A stretch of DNA of 63,643 bases from RGIG250 sp964540025 (GTDB lineage: Bacteria > Bacillota > Negativicutes > Selenomonadales > Selenomonadaceae). This document shows, piece after piece, positions 34,320 through 42,616 of the stretch (positions within the stretch are counted from its first letter, which is position 1; the number at the start of each line of letters is the position of its first letter). The position numbers and the translations under genes were made by a program. The stretch covers positions 1 through 63,643 of the forward strand of contig CAZIKQ010000006.1 of assembly GCA_964540025.1 (NCBI GenBank). Reading direction: 5' to 3'. The notes beneath the pieces were generated by a model that was not told the DNA's origin, made no database searches, and was given only the letters and a program-made list of their open reading frames with translations.

Positions 34320-35141
34320 ATGAAAATTCTCCTTTCCAACGACGACGGCATAACTGCTGACGGGCTCAAGGCCCTCGTCCGGGCCCTGTCCCCCCGCAAT
34401 CAGGTAGTTGTCTGCGCCCCCGCCCGGCAGCAAAGCGGCATGAGTCACGCCATCACTGTCTTTGACGACATGGCAGTGGAAGACTGTCCCCAACTGCTGG
34501 AGCTTGGCGCCGCTGAAGCCATCAGTATCACCGGCACTCCGGCCGACTGCGTAAAGCTCTACCTGGAGGCAATTTCCCCCGCAAAGGGAGAAGACTACCC
34601 TGACCTGGTCATTTCCGGCATAAATCACGGGGGAAATCTGGGTACCGACGTCCTTTATTCCGGTACGGTAGGCGCCGCTTTAGAAGGATATATGCACGGC
34701 ATAAACACCCTGGCCGTCTCACTGTCCACCAGCAGTTCCCTGTCATACGATGAAGTGGCCAGGGAGACCACCGGTATGCTGGACACCTTTATCGCCCAGG
34801 AGCCCCGCCCCTTCCTGCTGAACATCAACTTCCCAAAGGAATATGCTGCCGGGAAGCCACAATGGCGCTGGGCAACTCTGGGCCACCGGGATTACCTGAA
34901 CGCCTACACTCTCCACAATGAGGATGGCCGCCGCTACTACCGGCTGGCGGGAGAAATCTTTGACGGAGACAACGAGCCCACCACGGATATATACGCTGTC
35001 CACCGGGGCCTGATTTCCATCACCCCCCTGTACGATGACCTGACGAATGAGGCCGCCCTCCGCCGTCACAATCTGGAAACGATTCCCCGGCGGCCGCTGA
35101 TCAAGCAGACCATCGCCTCGGATGTTTACTCCGACTTCTGA
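34320..35141 (+). CDS. surE: 5'/3'-nucleotidase SurE
   Basis: 273 residues from ATG 34320. An in-frame ATG 11 codons earlier adds a non-conserved tail. MKILLSNDDGITADGLKAL carries the metal-binding Asp pair, with CAPARQQSGMSHAIT, TPADCVKL, VISGINHGGNLGTDVLYSGTV and NINFP following in family order. A nucleoside-monophosphate phosphatase associated with stationary-phase survival. It is monocistronic and divergent from hypC. Confidence 0.95.
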   Translation: MKILLSNDDGITADGLKALVRALSPRNQVVVCAPARQQSGMSHAITVFDDMAVEDCPQLLELGAAEAISITGTPADCVKLYLEAISPAKGEDYPDLVISGINHGGNLGTDVLYSGTVGAALEGYMHGINTLAVSLSTSSSLSYDEVARETTGMLDTFIAQEPRPFLLNINFPKEYAAGKPQWRWATLGHRDYLNAYTLHNEDGRRYYRLAGEIFDGDNEPTTDIYAVHRGLISITPLYDDLTNEAALRRHNLETIPRRPLIKQTIASDVYSDF

Positions 35142-35144
35142 TTG

Positions 35145-35425
35145 ATTTAACAGGCTCCCCTTCAGGAGAGCTGCCGGCACAGTCGGCTGAGGGATGACAA
35201 AATAAATCGATCGGCTAATCTGTCACCCCTCCGCCCTTCGGGCACCTCCCCTACAGGAGAGGCCATTAGACCGATTATATGTCACCCCTCCGGCTTGACT
35301 AACTCACTTAATGAGTCCGAGGGAAACGATGGACGAATTTAGTGAGTGTCATGCAGACGACCTTAGCGATGGCAGAGCTTAGGGAATCGCACTTCGCAAC
35401 CACCTCCCCTACAGGGGAGGCTCAG
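35145..35425. repeat. Intergenic repeat cluster, family A
   Basis: No gene here. In order: a reverse-sense copy (about 35150-35200), a forward copy TCACCCCTCCGCCC ... ACCTCCCCTACAGGAGAGGC (35222-35262), a 54-base segment at 35268-35321 that is the inverse of 31-84 with one mismatch, and a hairpin CCTCCCCTACAGGGGAGG (35403-35420). The word CGATGGCAGAGCTTA inside it recurs in the element near 61995. Confidence 0.85.
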
Positions 35426-35432
35426 CTTATGG

Positions 35433-35465
35433 AAAAGGGACTGTGAAAAATCACAGTCCCTTTTT
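35433..35465. terminator. Bidirectional terminator between surE and the glycerol-3-phosphate operon
   Basis: AAAAGGGACTGTGA AAAA TCACAGTCCCTTTTT, symmetrical T-runs. Confidence 0.85.
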
Positions 35466-35482
35466 ACATTCCTCTTATCCTA

Positions 35483-35854
35483 TTACGCCAGCTGCATATC
35501 CCTGGCGGCCACGATATCCACACCGGAGCCCAGGATATTCTTTACGATAACATCTCCCGCCTTTATGGGGGCAGTGACCTTGACAGAACGCAGGGCCGCC
35601 GCCGCGGCCACGATGCCGGACTTCGGCAGCTTGGCCGCGGATACCACCGGCAGAAGGGCCAATCTGCCCCGCTTGCACTTTACGGTGCCGGTAAGCATCC
35701 GCATGGGAGTCGTCAGCTCCTCCCGGGCGTACTGAGCGCCCCGGGGGCAGTTATTGCCGGTAACACCGGTGACCGTTCCGTTCTCAAGAGTAGCGGTCAG
35801 CTGACAGCCCATGGGGCAGGTTATACAGGTAAGTTCAACTTTTTCTACAGCCAT
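35483..35854 (-). CDS. DUF1667 protein, third subunit of glycerol-3-phosphate oxidation trio
   Basis: 123 residues from ATG 35854 (AGGAGTGATAAAC upstream). The N-terminal ELTCITCPMGCQLTATLE has the CxxC-x3-C pattern of molybdopterin-enzyme Fe-S domains, followed by NNCPRGAQYAREELTTP. DUF1667 proteins are regularly encoded after the two flavoproteins found upstream here and probably pass electrons. Six bp from the upstream flavoprotein gene. Confidence 0.9.
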   Translation of the reverse strand: MAVEKVELTCITCPMGCQLTATLENGTVTGVTGNNCPRGAQYAREELTTPMRMLTGTVKCKRGRLALLPVVSAAKLPKSGIVAAAAALRSVKVTAPIKAGDVIVKNILGSGVDIVAARDMQLA

Positions 35855-35859
35855 GTTTA

Positions 35860-37233
35860 TCACTCCTCAATGCCTACGGTAATGTCCCCCTTCAGGAGCT
35901 TTGCCTTGTCGGCCGGAATTTCTACGGCAATCATTTCGCTGGGCTTGGCAATCATCAGCGGACGGCTCAGAAGTACCTCGCCGCCGCACTTAACCAGCAG
36001 CTTTACCTTCTTCATGGGCTTTGCCACCCGCATGAACAGGCGGATCCCCTCGGCCGCCGCTTCCCCGGCAGGAAGATTTATCCTCTGGGGAACGCAGGTA
36101 CGGACAGCGTTTCCCGTAACCACCGGCAGGCTCCGCTCCACAGCCGCCAGCTTGCCCTGCGCCAACAGAGCGGCATACTTTCCGGCAATCTCCGCCTCGT
36201 CGCTGACGAAGTCCACCAAATCGTGAACGTGAACCACGTTACCGGCGGCAAAGACGCCTTCCTTATCGGTCTGACGGTGCTGGTCAACGATAGGGCCGGA
36301 GGTCAACGGATGAAGGCTGAGGCCCAGTCCCCGGCTCAGCTCATTCTCCGGGATAAGGCCAACGGAAAGGAGTACCGTGTCGCAGGGAATATCAAATTCG
36401 GTGCCGGGTACCGGCTGCATCTTTTCGTCAACCCTGGCCACGGTTACCCCGGTAACTCTGTCTGTGCCCTTGATATCAACGATGGTGTGGGCCAGGAAAA
36501 GCGGTATATTGAAGTCGTCCAGACACTGTACCATATTGCGGGTCAGACCGTTGGAGAAGGGACAGATTTCAAGGACGGCCTTGACCCGGCAGCCTCCATT
36601 GCCCCAGTCGTTGTCAATATCCGAGGGAGAGGCGTCCTCAGGCCCGCGCTTTGTAGAGGAAGACGGTTTCTTTTCGGAAATGTTGCAGCCTTCCAGACTC
36701 ATGCGGCGGGCCATGATGAGACCGATGTCGCCGGAGCCGAGGATGACAACTTCCCGACCGGGGAGATAGCCCTCGATATTTACCATGCGCTGGGCGGCGC
36801 CGGCGGTAAATATCCCGGCCGGACGACCGCCGGGGATCCGGATGGCCCCCCGAGTACGCTCACGGCAGCCCATGGTGAGAATGACCGTCTTCCCCCTGAT
36901 CACTACAGTCCCCAGATCCGGGCTGATGGCCAGGACGGATTTGTCCTCCCGAACCTCGAGAACCATTGTATTGGTGAGGATCTGCACCTGGGGCAGGTCC
37001 TTTACCAGCTCGTAGCAGCGCTGGGCGTAGCCCGGGCCGGTAAGCTCTTCCTTGAAGTGATGGAGTCCAAAGCCGTTGTGAATGCACTGCTGAAGAATGC
37101 CGCCGGTTTCCCGGTCCCGCTCGAGGATGAGCACGGAGCCCGCCCCGTTTTCCACGGCGCTGTGGGCCGCAGAGAGTCCGGCGGGGCCGCCGCCGACGAT
37201 GATTATATCGTAGAGGTCCTTTATTTCAATCAT
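35860..37233 (-). CDS. NAD(P)/FAD-dependent oxidoreductase of the glycerol-3-phosphate operon, with an in-frame insertion
   Basis: 457 residues. FAD site IIVGGGPAGLSAAHSA (about 12), the GCRERTRGAIRIPGGRPAG block (about 122), and a second Rossmann site VVILGSGDIGLIMARRM (about 162). The family continues directly EG-x-x-VKAVLE. Here residues 184-215 (NISEKKPSSST ... GNGGC) intervene before VKAVLEICPFSNGLTRN. The insert is hydrophilic and in frame. The protein should oxidise or relay electrons for the partner dehydrogenase at 37235-38683. Whether the insert is tolerated in a surface loop is unknown. Confidence 0.9.
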   Translation of the reverse strand: MIEIKDLYDIIIVGGGPAGLSAAHSAVENGAGSVLILERDRETGGILQQCIHNGFGLHHFKEELTGPGYAQRCYELVKDLPQVQILTNTMVLEVREDKSVLAISPDLGTVVIRGKTVILTMGCRERTRGAIRIPGGRPAGIFTAGAAQRMVNIEGYLPGREVVILGSGDIGLIMARRMSLEGCNISEKKPSSSTKRGPEDASPSDIDNDWGNGGCRVKAVLEICPFSNGLTRNMVQCLDDFNIPLFLAHTIVDIKGTDRVTGVTVARVDEKMQPVPGTEFDIPCDTVLLSVGLIPENELSRGLGLSLHPLTSGPIVDQHRQTDKEGVFAAGNVVHVHDLVDFVSDEAEIAGKYAALLAQGKLAAVERSLPVVTGNAVRTCVPQRINLPAGEAAAEGIRLFMRVAKPMKKVKLLVKCGGEVLLSRPLMIAKPSEMIAVEIPADKAKLLKGDITVGIEE

Positions 37234-37234
37234 C

Positions 37235-38683
37235 TCAGTAGACCTCCTGTTCTTTGTCGTAATAGAGGAAGGAGCCTTCCCCGTCTTTTCTGATTTCCGT
37301 TACGGGCAAATGAAGCTCCCGGGCGAGGATCAGCGCTACCCGGGGGCCGCAGAAGCCCCCCTGGCACCGGCCCATGCCGGCGCGGGTGCGGCGCTTTACG
37401 CCGTCCAATGTCCGTGCCCCGCAGGGCCGATGAATAGCGTTACAGATTTCCCCTTCGGTGATGGTTTCGCAGCGGCAGACGACGAGGCCGTAACGCCTGT
37501 CTTCCTGAATCAGCTTCTTCTGCTCTTCCATGGTCATCTCCCGGATAACCGGCCGGGGGGGACGTCCCTTCTTGTACTCCGCCTTCTCCTTTGCCCCCAG
37601 GTCCTCTGCCACCATGGCGGCAATTTCCCGGCCGATAGCCGGGGCCGAGGTGAGACCGGGAGACTGGATACCGGCCGCCTGATAGAGGCCCTTTACCCTT
37701 TCGGAACGGCCGACGATGAAATCACCGGTGCTGGAAACGGCCCGGAGGCCGGCAAACTGGGTAATGGCTGCTCCCAGGGGGAGATTCTCAACGATCTGCC
37801 TTGCTCCGGCAATGATTTCGTTCATGCCCGGCGCGCTTACTGACAAGTCGTCTTTGCTATCGGTGTCATTGGCATTGGGGCCGATGAACACATTGCCGTG
37901 GGTAGTTCCGCAGACGAGAATGCCCTTGCTTGTCGCGGAGGGCACCGGGAAGATAACTCCTTTGACAAGACTTTCCTGAGCCGTCTTGTCAAAGAGGATG
38001 TATTCCCCCTTCCGGGTCTTGACGGTAAAGGAGTCGTCCCCGGCGAGAGCGGAAATTTTGTCGGCGTGTACACCGGCGGCATTCACCACGGTCTTTGCCT
38101 TCAGCTCCCCCTGCATGGTTCGCACGATGAACCCACCCTCTGCCTGGGGAGTGATTCTGATAACCGCGCAGTCGCGGACTATTTCCGCTCCGTTTTCTAC
38201 CGCGTTTTCCGCAAAGGCCGCCGCCACATCGAAGGGCCAGCAGATACCGGCGGTCGGGACAAAGAGCGCCGCCTTGATTTTTTCGGTAACATTCGGCTCG
38301 GCTTCCCGGAGCTTTTCACCGCTGACGATTTCCAGCCCGGTAACCCCGTTTGCCTCGCCCCGGGCTTTCAGTTCCTCAAGGACAGCAATCTCCTCATCGG
38401 TCCTGGCCACCACATAGGAGCCTGTCCACTTGATATCAAGCTCAAGCTCCGCCTCCAGCTCATGATAGAGAGCATTGCCCTCTACGTTCAGGCGAGCCTT
38501 GTTGCTGCCGGTGGGCGCGTCAAAGCCTGCATGAAGGATGGCGCTGTTTGCCTTTGTGGTTCCCATGGCGATGTCGGGAGCTTTCTCCACCAGCATACAG
38601 CGCAGATTATATCGGCTGAGGTATGACAGGATCGCCGTACCGGTGACACCGCCGCCGATGACGACAACATCTACTTCTTTCAT
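37235..38683 (-). CDS. FAD-dependent glycerol-3-phosphate dehydrogenase-like protein with BFD-like [2Fe-2S] domain
   Basis: 482 residues. The N-terminal FAD-binding VVIGGGVTGTAILSYLSRY (about 6-24) and the DAO fold of GlpA/GlpO-type enzymes are clear. From about 400 a Fer2_BFD-like domain carries VCRCETITEGEI and GRCQGGFCGPRV, four cysteines for a [2Fe-2S] cluster. It probably oxidises sn-glycerol-3-phosphate to dihydroxyacetone phosphate, passing electrons to the next two gene products. No glpK or glpF is adjacent. Confidence 0.9.
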   Translation of the reverse strand: MKEVDVVVIGGGVTGTAILSYLSRYNLRCMLVEKAPDIAMGTTKANSAILHAGFDAPTGSNKARLNVEGNALYHELEAELELDIKWTGSYVVARTDEEIAVLEELKARGEANGVTGLEIVSGEKLREAEPNVTEKIKAALFVPTAGICWPFDVAAAFAENAVENGAEIVRDCAVIRITPQAEGGFIVRTMQGELKAKTVVNAAGVHADKISALAGDDSFTVKTRKGEYILFDKTAQESLVKGVIFPVPSATSKGILVCGTTHGNVFIGPNANDTDSKDDLSVSAPGMNEIIAGARQIVENLPLGAAITQFAGLRAVSSTGDFIVGRSERVKGLYQAAGIQSPGLTSAPAIGREIAAMVAEDLGAKEKAEYKKGRPPRPVIREMTMEEQKKLIQEDRRYGLVVCRCETITEGEICNAIHRPCGARTLDGVKRRTRAGMGRCQGGFCGPRVALILARELHLPVTEIRKDGEGSFLYYDKEQEVY

Positions 38684-38699
38684 CGTTTCTCCCCTCTCC

Positions 38700-38746
38700 T
38701 TATAATGCCACTGTTCAAAAAATTTCCCTTCGCTTTCAACGACGGT
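38700..38746 (+). repeat. Family B intergenic repeat copy
   Basis: TATAATGCCACTGTTCAAAA ... GCTTTCAACGACGG, aligned with the units at 42435-42573. A second, reverse-sense partial copy sits at 38844-38880 in the same 250-bp gap. Confidence 0.55.
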
Positions 38747-38932
38747 GAAGATAGCAGCTCCACCATGCCAGCCAATGCCGCGGAATCCGCCACTTGCCAG
38801 CTTGAAGCGGAGAATAGCTTTCAGTCGTTACCGGCTCTCTGCAATTATAACGGCAGATCGGTTGATTGCCAATAGGCAGAACCGGTTTTACAAAATTCCG
38901 TCCAAAAAGCGTTCATCGATTCTTCAGAGATT

Positions 38933-40948
38933 CTAGTCCCCCTGTTCATAGGGCCCTGACTTCGGCTTCAGCAAGTCTTGCTGTTCAGGCTCAAAGATCA
39001 CCTCCACCTTCAGTCCCTTCATCTGTATCGTGCCGGGAGCGGGTTTCTGGCTTACCGCCACGCCTCGTCCTCTGGGAGACAGGACAAAGCCCGCCGCCTC
39101 CACCACAAGCCGCGCATCCGCCACATCCATCCCGGAGACATCCGGCACCCGACTTTCCTGACGAACCTTCGGGGCGGCGGGGATTCCCCCGGCCACTCCG
39201 GATACCATGTCCAGGGGATTGCTGGAAGGCTCTATATGAAGGTAACGGAACAGCTGGGTAAATATCTGCCCCGCTACAGGAGCCGCGATCTGACCGCCGT
39301 AATATATGGTGGATGGGTCATCGATCATGACATATACGACGACCTCCGGGTCCTCTACCGGGGCAAAGCCGCAGAAGGAAGCAATGTAATGGCCCTCCAT
39401 ATAGCCCTTGCCATATTCCCTAACCTTCTCGGCCGTACCGGTTTTACCGGCGATCCGATAGCCCTCCACATAAGCCTTGTGGCCGCCGCCGGTGGCCACT
39501 ACCTGCTCCAGCATATCGATGAGAGCCTTGTCCGTCACCGAAGTGATTGCCCGCCGCCTTTCCTTTGGCTCCGTTTCCATGACAATGGTTCCGTCATTTT
39601 TCTCTATCCGCTTGACGATGTAGGGGCGCATCAGCCGTCCGTCATTGGCAATGGCGCTGATGGCGTTTACCAGCTGTAGCGGAGTTACCGTGACGCTGTG
39701 CCCGAGGGCCATAGTGGCAATTTCCGGGTCGAACATATCCTTTTTATCGTAAAGCAAACCTTCCTCGTCACCGGCCAGCTCAATGCCGGTGTGCTCGCCA
39801 AAGCCAAAGCGGTAAGCGTACTTCAGCATTTTGTCCGCGCCCATTTCAAGACCCACCTGGGCAAAGCAGGTATTGATGGATTTCCTTACGGCATCCGTAA
39901 ACGTTACCGTTCCAAAGCTCTCCTCGTTCCAGTTCATTATGGTTCTGTCAGAAACCTTGACGACGCCCGGATCTTCAAACACCCGGTTCGGGGTAACGAT
40001 CCGTTCCTCCAGCGCCCCCGCCGAAACCACCGCCTTGAAGGTTGAACCCGGCTCGTACAGATAGGAAACCGCCCGGTTCCGCCAATGATCCGCCGTGCTT
40101 TCCTCAAACTTGTTGGGATTGAAGGCCGGGCGGTTTGCCATGGCTAAAATCTCGCCGGTCTTTGGGTTCATGACAATGGCCGTGGTCGCCAGCGGCTTGA
40201 CGTCCGCCATCACCTCATCCAGAGCCTGCTCCACGATAAACTGGATCGTGGAATCAATGGTCAGGACGACCTTTTTCCCCTGGCTTCCGTCGTAATGGGG
40301 CGTATCGTGAATGGAATCAAGAATGGGATTTCCGGTGGCCTTGTCGGTCTTTATGAAAATTTCCCGCTTGTCTCCCTTCAGTTCATTGTCAAAGGCGCTC
40401 TCTATCCCATACAAACCCTTGTCGTCTGTTCCCACGAAGCCAAGAACATGCGCCGCCAGCACCTCATTGGGGTAAAAGCGCTTCGGCTCATCGTTGAAAC
40501 CAAGGCAATTGTAGTCCTCCTCATTGATGAGATTCTGCACTGCCCGGTACTCCGTGTCGGTCAAAAAGTGCTTTACCCACACGAAACCGCCCCCCTCGTC
40601 GATACACTCAAGGATCTTCTCCTCCTTGAAACCGATGAGCGGAGCCAGCTTTCGGGCTACGTCTCTTGAATCCTTGACATTATTTGGATCTATAAACAGA
40701 GACTTCATTATCAGGGTGACAGCCAGCTCCCGTCCGTTGCGGTCAACGATGGCCGCCCTGGGAGTCTGACGTATCCACTCGCTTCCGGCGGTCTGATCCA
40801 CCAGATTGGCAAACTCCGCCCCCTTGATAATCTGTATGTAAAAATACCGGCCCGTGAGCACCGCCAGCGCAACCCACATCAGCCCCACCATGAAGGCTAT
40901 GTTCTGCGCCGCCGGTCTCTGGCCTTCATGCCGTCTTTCTCTTGCCAT
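38933..40948 (-). CDS. Class B penicillin-binding protein with PASTA domain (FtsI/SpoVD-like)
   Basis: 671 residues from ATG 40948 (GGAG six bases upstream). One membrane anchor (about 17-38), a pedestal domain (RAAIVDRNGRELAVT), then the transpeptidase with STFK (Ser302, Lys305), SIN (Ser357) and KTG (Lys502). One C-terminal PASTA domain (about 600-660: VPDVSGMDVADARLVVEAAGF). It cross-links septal peptidoglycan. SpoVD and FtsI (Pbp2b) cannot be separated from sequence alone. It is away from any mra/mur cluster. Confidence 0.94.
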   Translation of the reverse strand: MARERRHEGQRPAAQNIAFMVGLMWVALAVLTGRYFYIQIIKGAEFANLVDQTAGSEWIRQTPRAAIVDRNGRELAVTLIMKSLFIDPNNVKDSRDVARKLAPLIGFKEEKILECIDEGGGFVWVKHFLTDTEYRAVQNLINEEDYNCLGFNDEPKRFYPNEVLAAHVLGFVGTDDKGLYGIESAFDNELKGDKREIFIKTDKATGNPILDSIHDTPHYDGSQGKKVVLTIDSTIQFIVEQALDEVMADVKPLATTAIVMNPKTGEILAMANRPAFNPNKFEESTADHWRNRAVSYLYEPGSTFKAVVSAGALEERIVTPNRVFEDPGVVKVSDRTIMNWNEESFGTVTFTDAVRKSINTCFAQVGLEMGADKMLKYAYRFGFGEHTGIELAGDEEGLLYDKKDMFDPEIATMALGHSVTVTPLQLVNAISAIANDGRLMRPYIVKRIEKNDGTIVMETEPKERRRAITSVTDKALIDMLEQVVATGGGHKAYVEGYRIAGKTGTAEKVREYGKGYMEGHYIASFCGFAPVEDPEVVVYVMIDDPSTIYYGGQIAAPVAGQIFTQLFRYLHIEPSSNPLDMVSGVAGGIPAAPKVRQESRVPDVSGMDVADARLVVEAAGFVLSPRGRGVAVSQKPAPGTIQMKGLKVEVIFEPEQQDLLKPKSGPYEQGD

Positions 40949-41202
40949 CCTCATCTCCGACCCGCAGCAGCTTCAGCCCGGCCTGTAAAAGCCAATACCT
41001 TTTTCTATTTGATCATAACGGATTTCGCCCGTTTAGTTCCATTAAGCGGGAATCGACCTGCAATGCCCTGAATGCCTGCATTATAGCATGGAATAATGAA
41101 ACTTTCCATCATTGCCGGTCGGCGGGTTTCTCTTTTCTTCCGGGGGGCAAAAAATTTCTTGTCTTGCGGCCTGTTATGTGCTAGAATAACTCAACAGGTT
41201 CT

Positions 41203-41276
41203 GCGGGCGTAGTTCATCGGTAGAATGAAAGCTTCCCAAGCTTTAGAGGGGGGTTCGACACCCCTCGCCCGCTCCA
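41203..41276 (+). tRNA. tRNA-Gly(CCC)
   Basis: Acceptor GCGGGCG/CGCCCGC, anticodon stem AAAGC/GCTTT with loop TTCCCAA (CCC), T-loop TTCGACA, encoded CCA. Confidence 0.95.
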
Positions 41277-41349
41277 TGGATATATCAGGGATTGCGAGTC
41301 TTTATCTGTTTCGCTTGTCGGCTTGCAACGCCTTGTTAATGAAAAGATA

Positions 41350-41404
41350 ATAGTAGACAAAAATATTCCCCCGGCTGCGCCGGGGGAATATTTTTGTCTA
41401 CTAT
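41350..41404. terminator. 55-bp near-perfect palindrome, probable bidirectional terminator
   Basis: Two exact 26-base arms (ATAGTAGACAAAAATATTCC + CCCGGC and complement) around TGC. The A/T-runs are inside the stem, and the G/C core CCCCCGGC/GCCGGGGG can act alone as a terminator followed by AATATTTTTG. It lies between tRNA-Gly and the convergent Rpn-like gene. Confidence 0.75.
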
Positions 41405-41464
41405 TGACCAGGCTTTGCATAAATACGCCAGCCCCTCATCTTAATCTTTTCATGACAAAAACTT

Positions 41465-42262
41465 TTACAGCATGGCCATTTTCTTGAACGCCGCCTCCGT
41501 CATGCCCGCTTGCTCGGCGGCGTCCTTTATTGACAATATATTCTTTTTTACCAACTCCATAAGGGTATTCATTGTGCCTTCAGTGCGTCCTTCGGCCCGA
41601 CCTTCCTCACGGCCTTCGTTCCTGTATTTCTCAATGATCTCGCACATTCTGCTCACTCCTTCTTCCGTTGTCTTGAATCTCCGTTTGCATTCCGAGGTTG
41701 AGGGGAATTTTTCGTCGTCGTAGGCTCCGTCCTCATTAAATATCTTCATCAGCCGGGCCACGTCCGAGTCGTTGTCAACCGCCGCGTTTACATATATTTC
41801 CGTCAGGCCGTTGTCCGTCCGTTTATTAAGCTCCCTGATAACCCTGTCCACATGGTACAGAGGGTAGCCTCCGGCAAAAATATCAAACCTGGAAATAAAG
41901 ACCATGATCACGTCGGGAATTTCCTGAAATTTGCTGCCCGGTTCCACGATATTGGCGGTCAGCAGGGAGCCGTCATAGCGGAGCCGCCGCTGGTGGTCGT
42001 CGTCGTTGACCTTTTGCACCTCCACGCCCACGTGATCGCCGCTGCCCAGAATACATTCCAGATCCAGCACGCAGGAGCGTCCCTGAAGATTTTTCAGGGT
42101 TTTCTGGGGAACGTGCCGGGCGACAATCAGCTTATCGTCCGCCAATATGACCCGCAGAATCTCCTGGCAAAAGCTTTTTTCTTCCGCCATAACCATAAAC
42201 AGGGCGTCGTCTATGGGATTTAATTTCTTCGCGTCTTCCCTGATCCGGGCTTTATTGCTCAT
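41465..42262 (-). CDS. Rpn family PD-(D/E)XK nuclease / putative transposase
   Basis: 265 residues from ATG 42262. NPIDDALFMVMAEEKSF at the start, then a nuclease core GRSCVLDLECILGSGDHVGVEVQKVND (D ... E-x-Q, about 69-94) and HQRRLRYDGSLL. The C-terminus has the GREEGRAEGRTEG tract common in this group. Rpn proteins are Mg-dependent DNases that promote RecA-independent recombination and are often spread by duplication. No IS ends are seen. Confidence 0.9.
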   Translation of the reverse strand: MSNKARIREDAKKLNPIDDALFMVMAEEKSFCQEILRVILADDKLIVARHVPQKTLKNLQGRSCVLDLECILGSGDHVGVEVQKVNDDDHQRRLRYDGSLLTANIVEPGSKFQEIPDVIMVFISRFDIFAGGYPLYHVDRVIRELNKRTDNGLTEIYVNAAVDNDSDVARLMKIFNEDGAYDDEKFPSTSECKRRFKTTEEGVSRMCEIIEKYRNEGREEGRAEGRTEGTMNTLMELVKKNILSIKDAAEQAGMTEAAFKKMAML

Positions 42263-42434
42263 GGGCACCAACTCCTCCCGCCGCCTGATATATCTTTCCC
42301 AGCCGCCTCCAGCAACATTATAACACAGCCTGAAAAATATCGGAAATAAATTTAATAAGCGGTTGTAACCGGCTCTTCGTATTTGGCTGTCGGGACCTTC
42401 GGCGGCGCTCTCTTGACTTTCCGAAAGTATTTAC

Positions 42435-42573
42435 TATAATGCAGTCATTCAAGAAAATTCCTTTGGAATTTTCTTCATATCAGCATCCAACGGTCAAAAC
42501 CGTTATAATGCAGATGTTCGAGAAAATTGCCGGGCAATATCCGCCAATTGGCATTTAACGGCTTGCCGTCATA
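42435..42573 (+). repeat. Tandem pair of family B repeats upstream of the Y-family polymerase
   Basis: Two units of about 69 bp (42435-42503, 42504-42573), each beginning TATAATGCAG, with TTCnAGAAAATT, an internal hairpin (GAAAATTCC/GGAATTTTC in unit 1, ATTGCC/GGCAAT in unit 2) and ending around AACGGC. Other copies: 10467, 34126, 38700, 38844, 60581. Confidence 0.8.
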
Positions 42574-42616
42574 AGCAAAACCGGGAATATTTAAGGAACA
42601 AGAGGTGAAGGCTGCT

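Noticed and set aside
42435..42573. TATAAT words in the family B repeats taken as promoters
   Set aside because: They recur at a fixed place within a repeat, in both orientations to genes, without a -35 box at the right distance.
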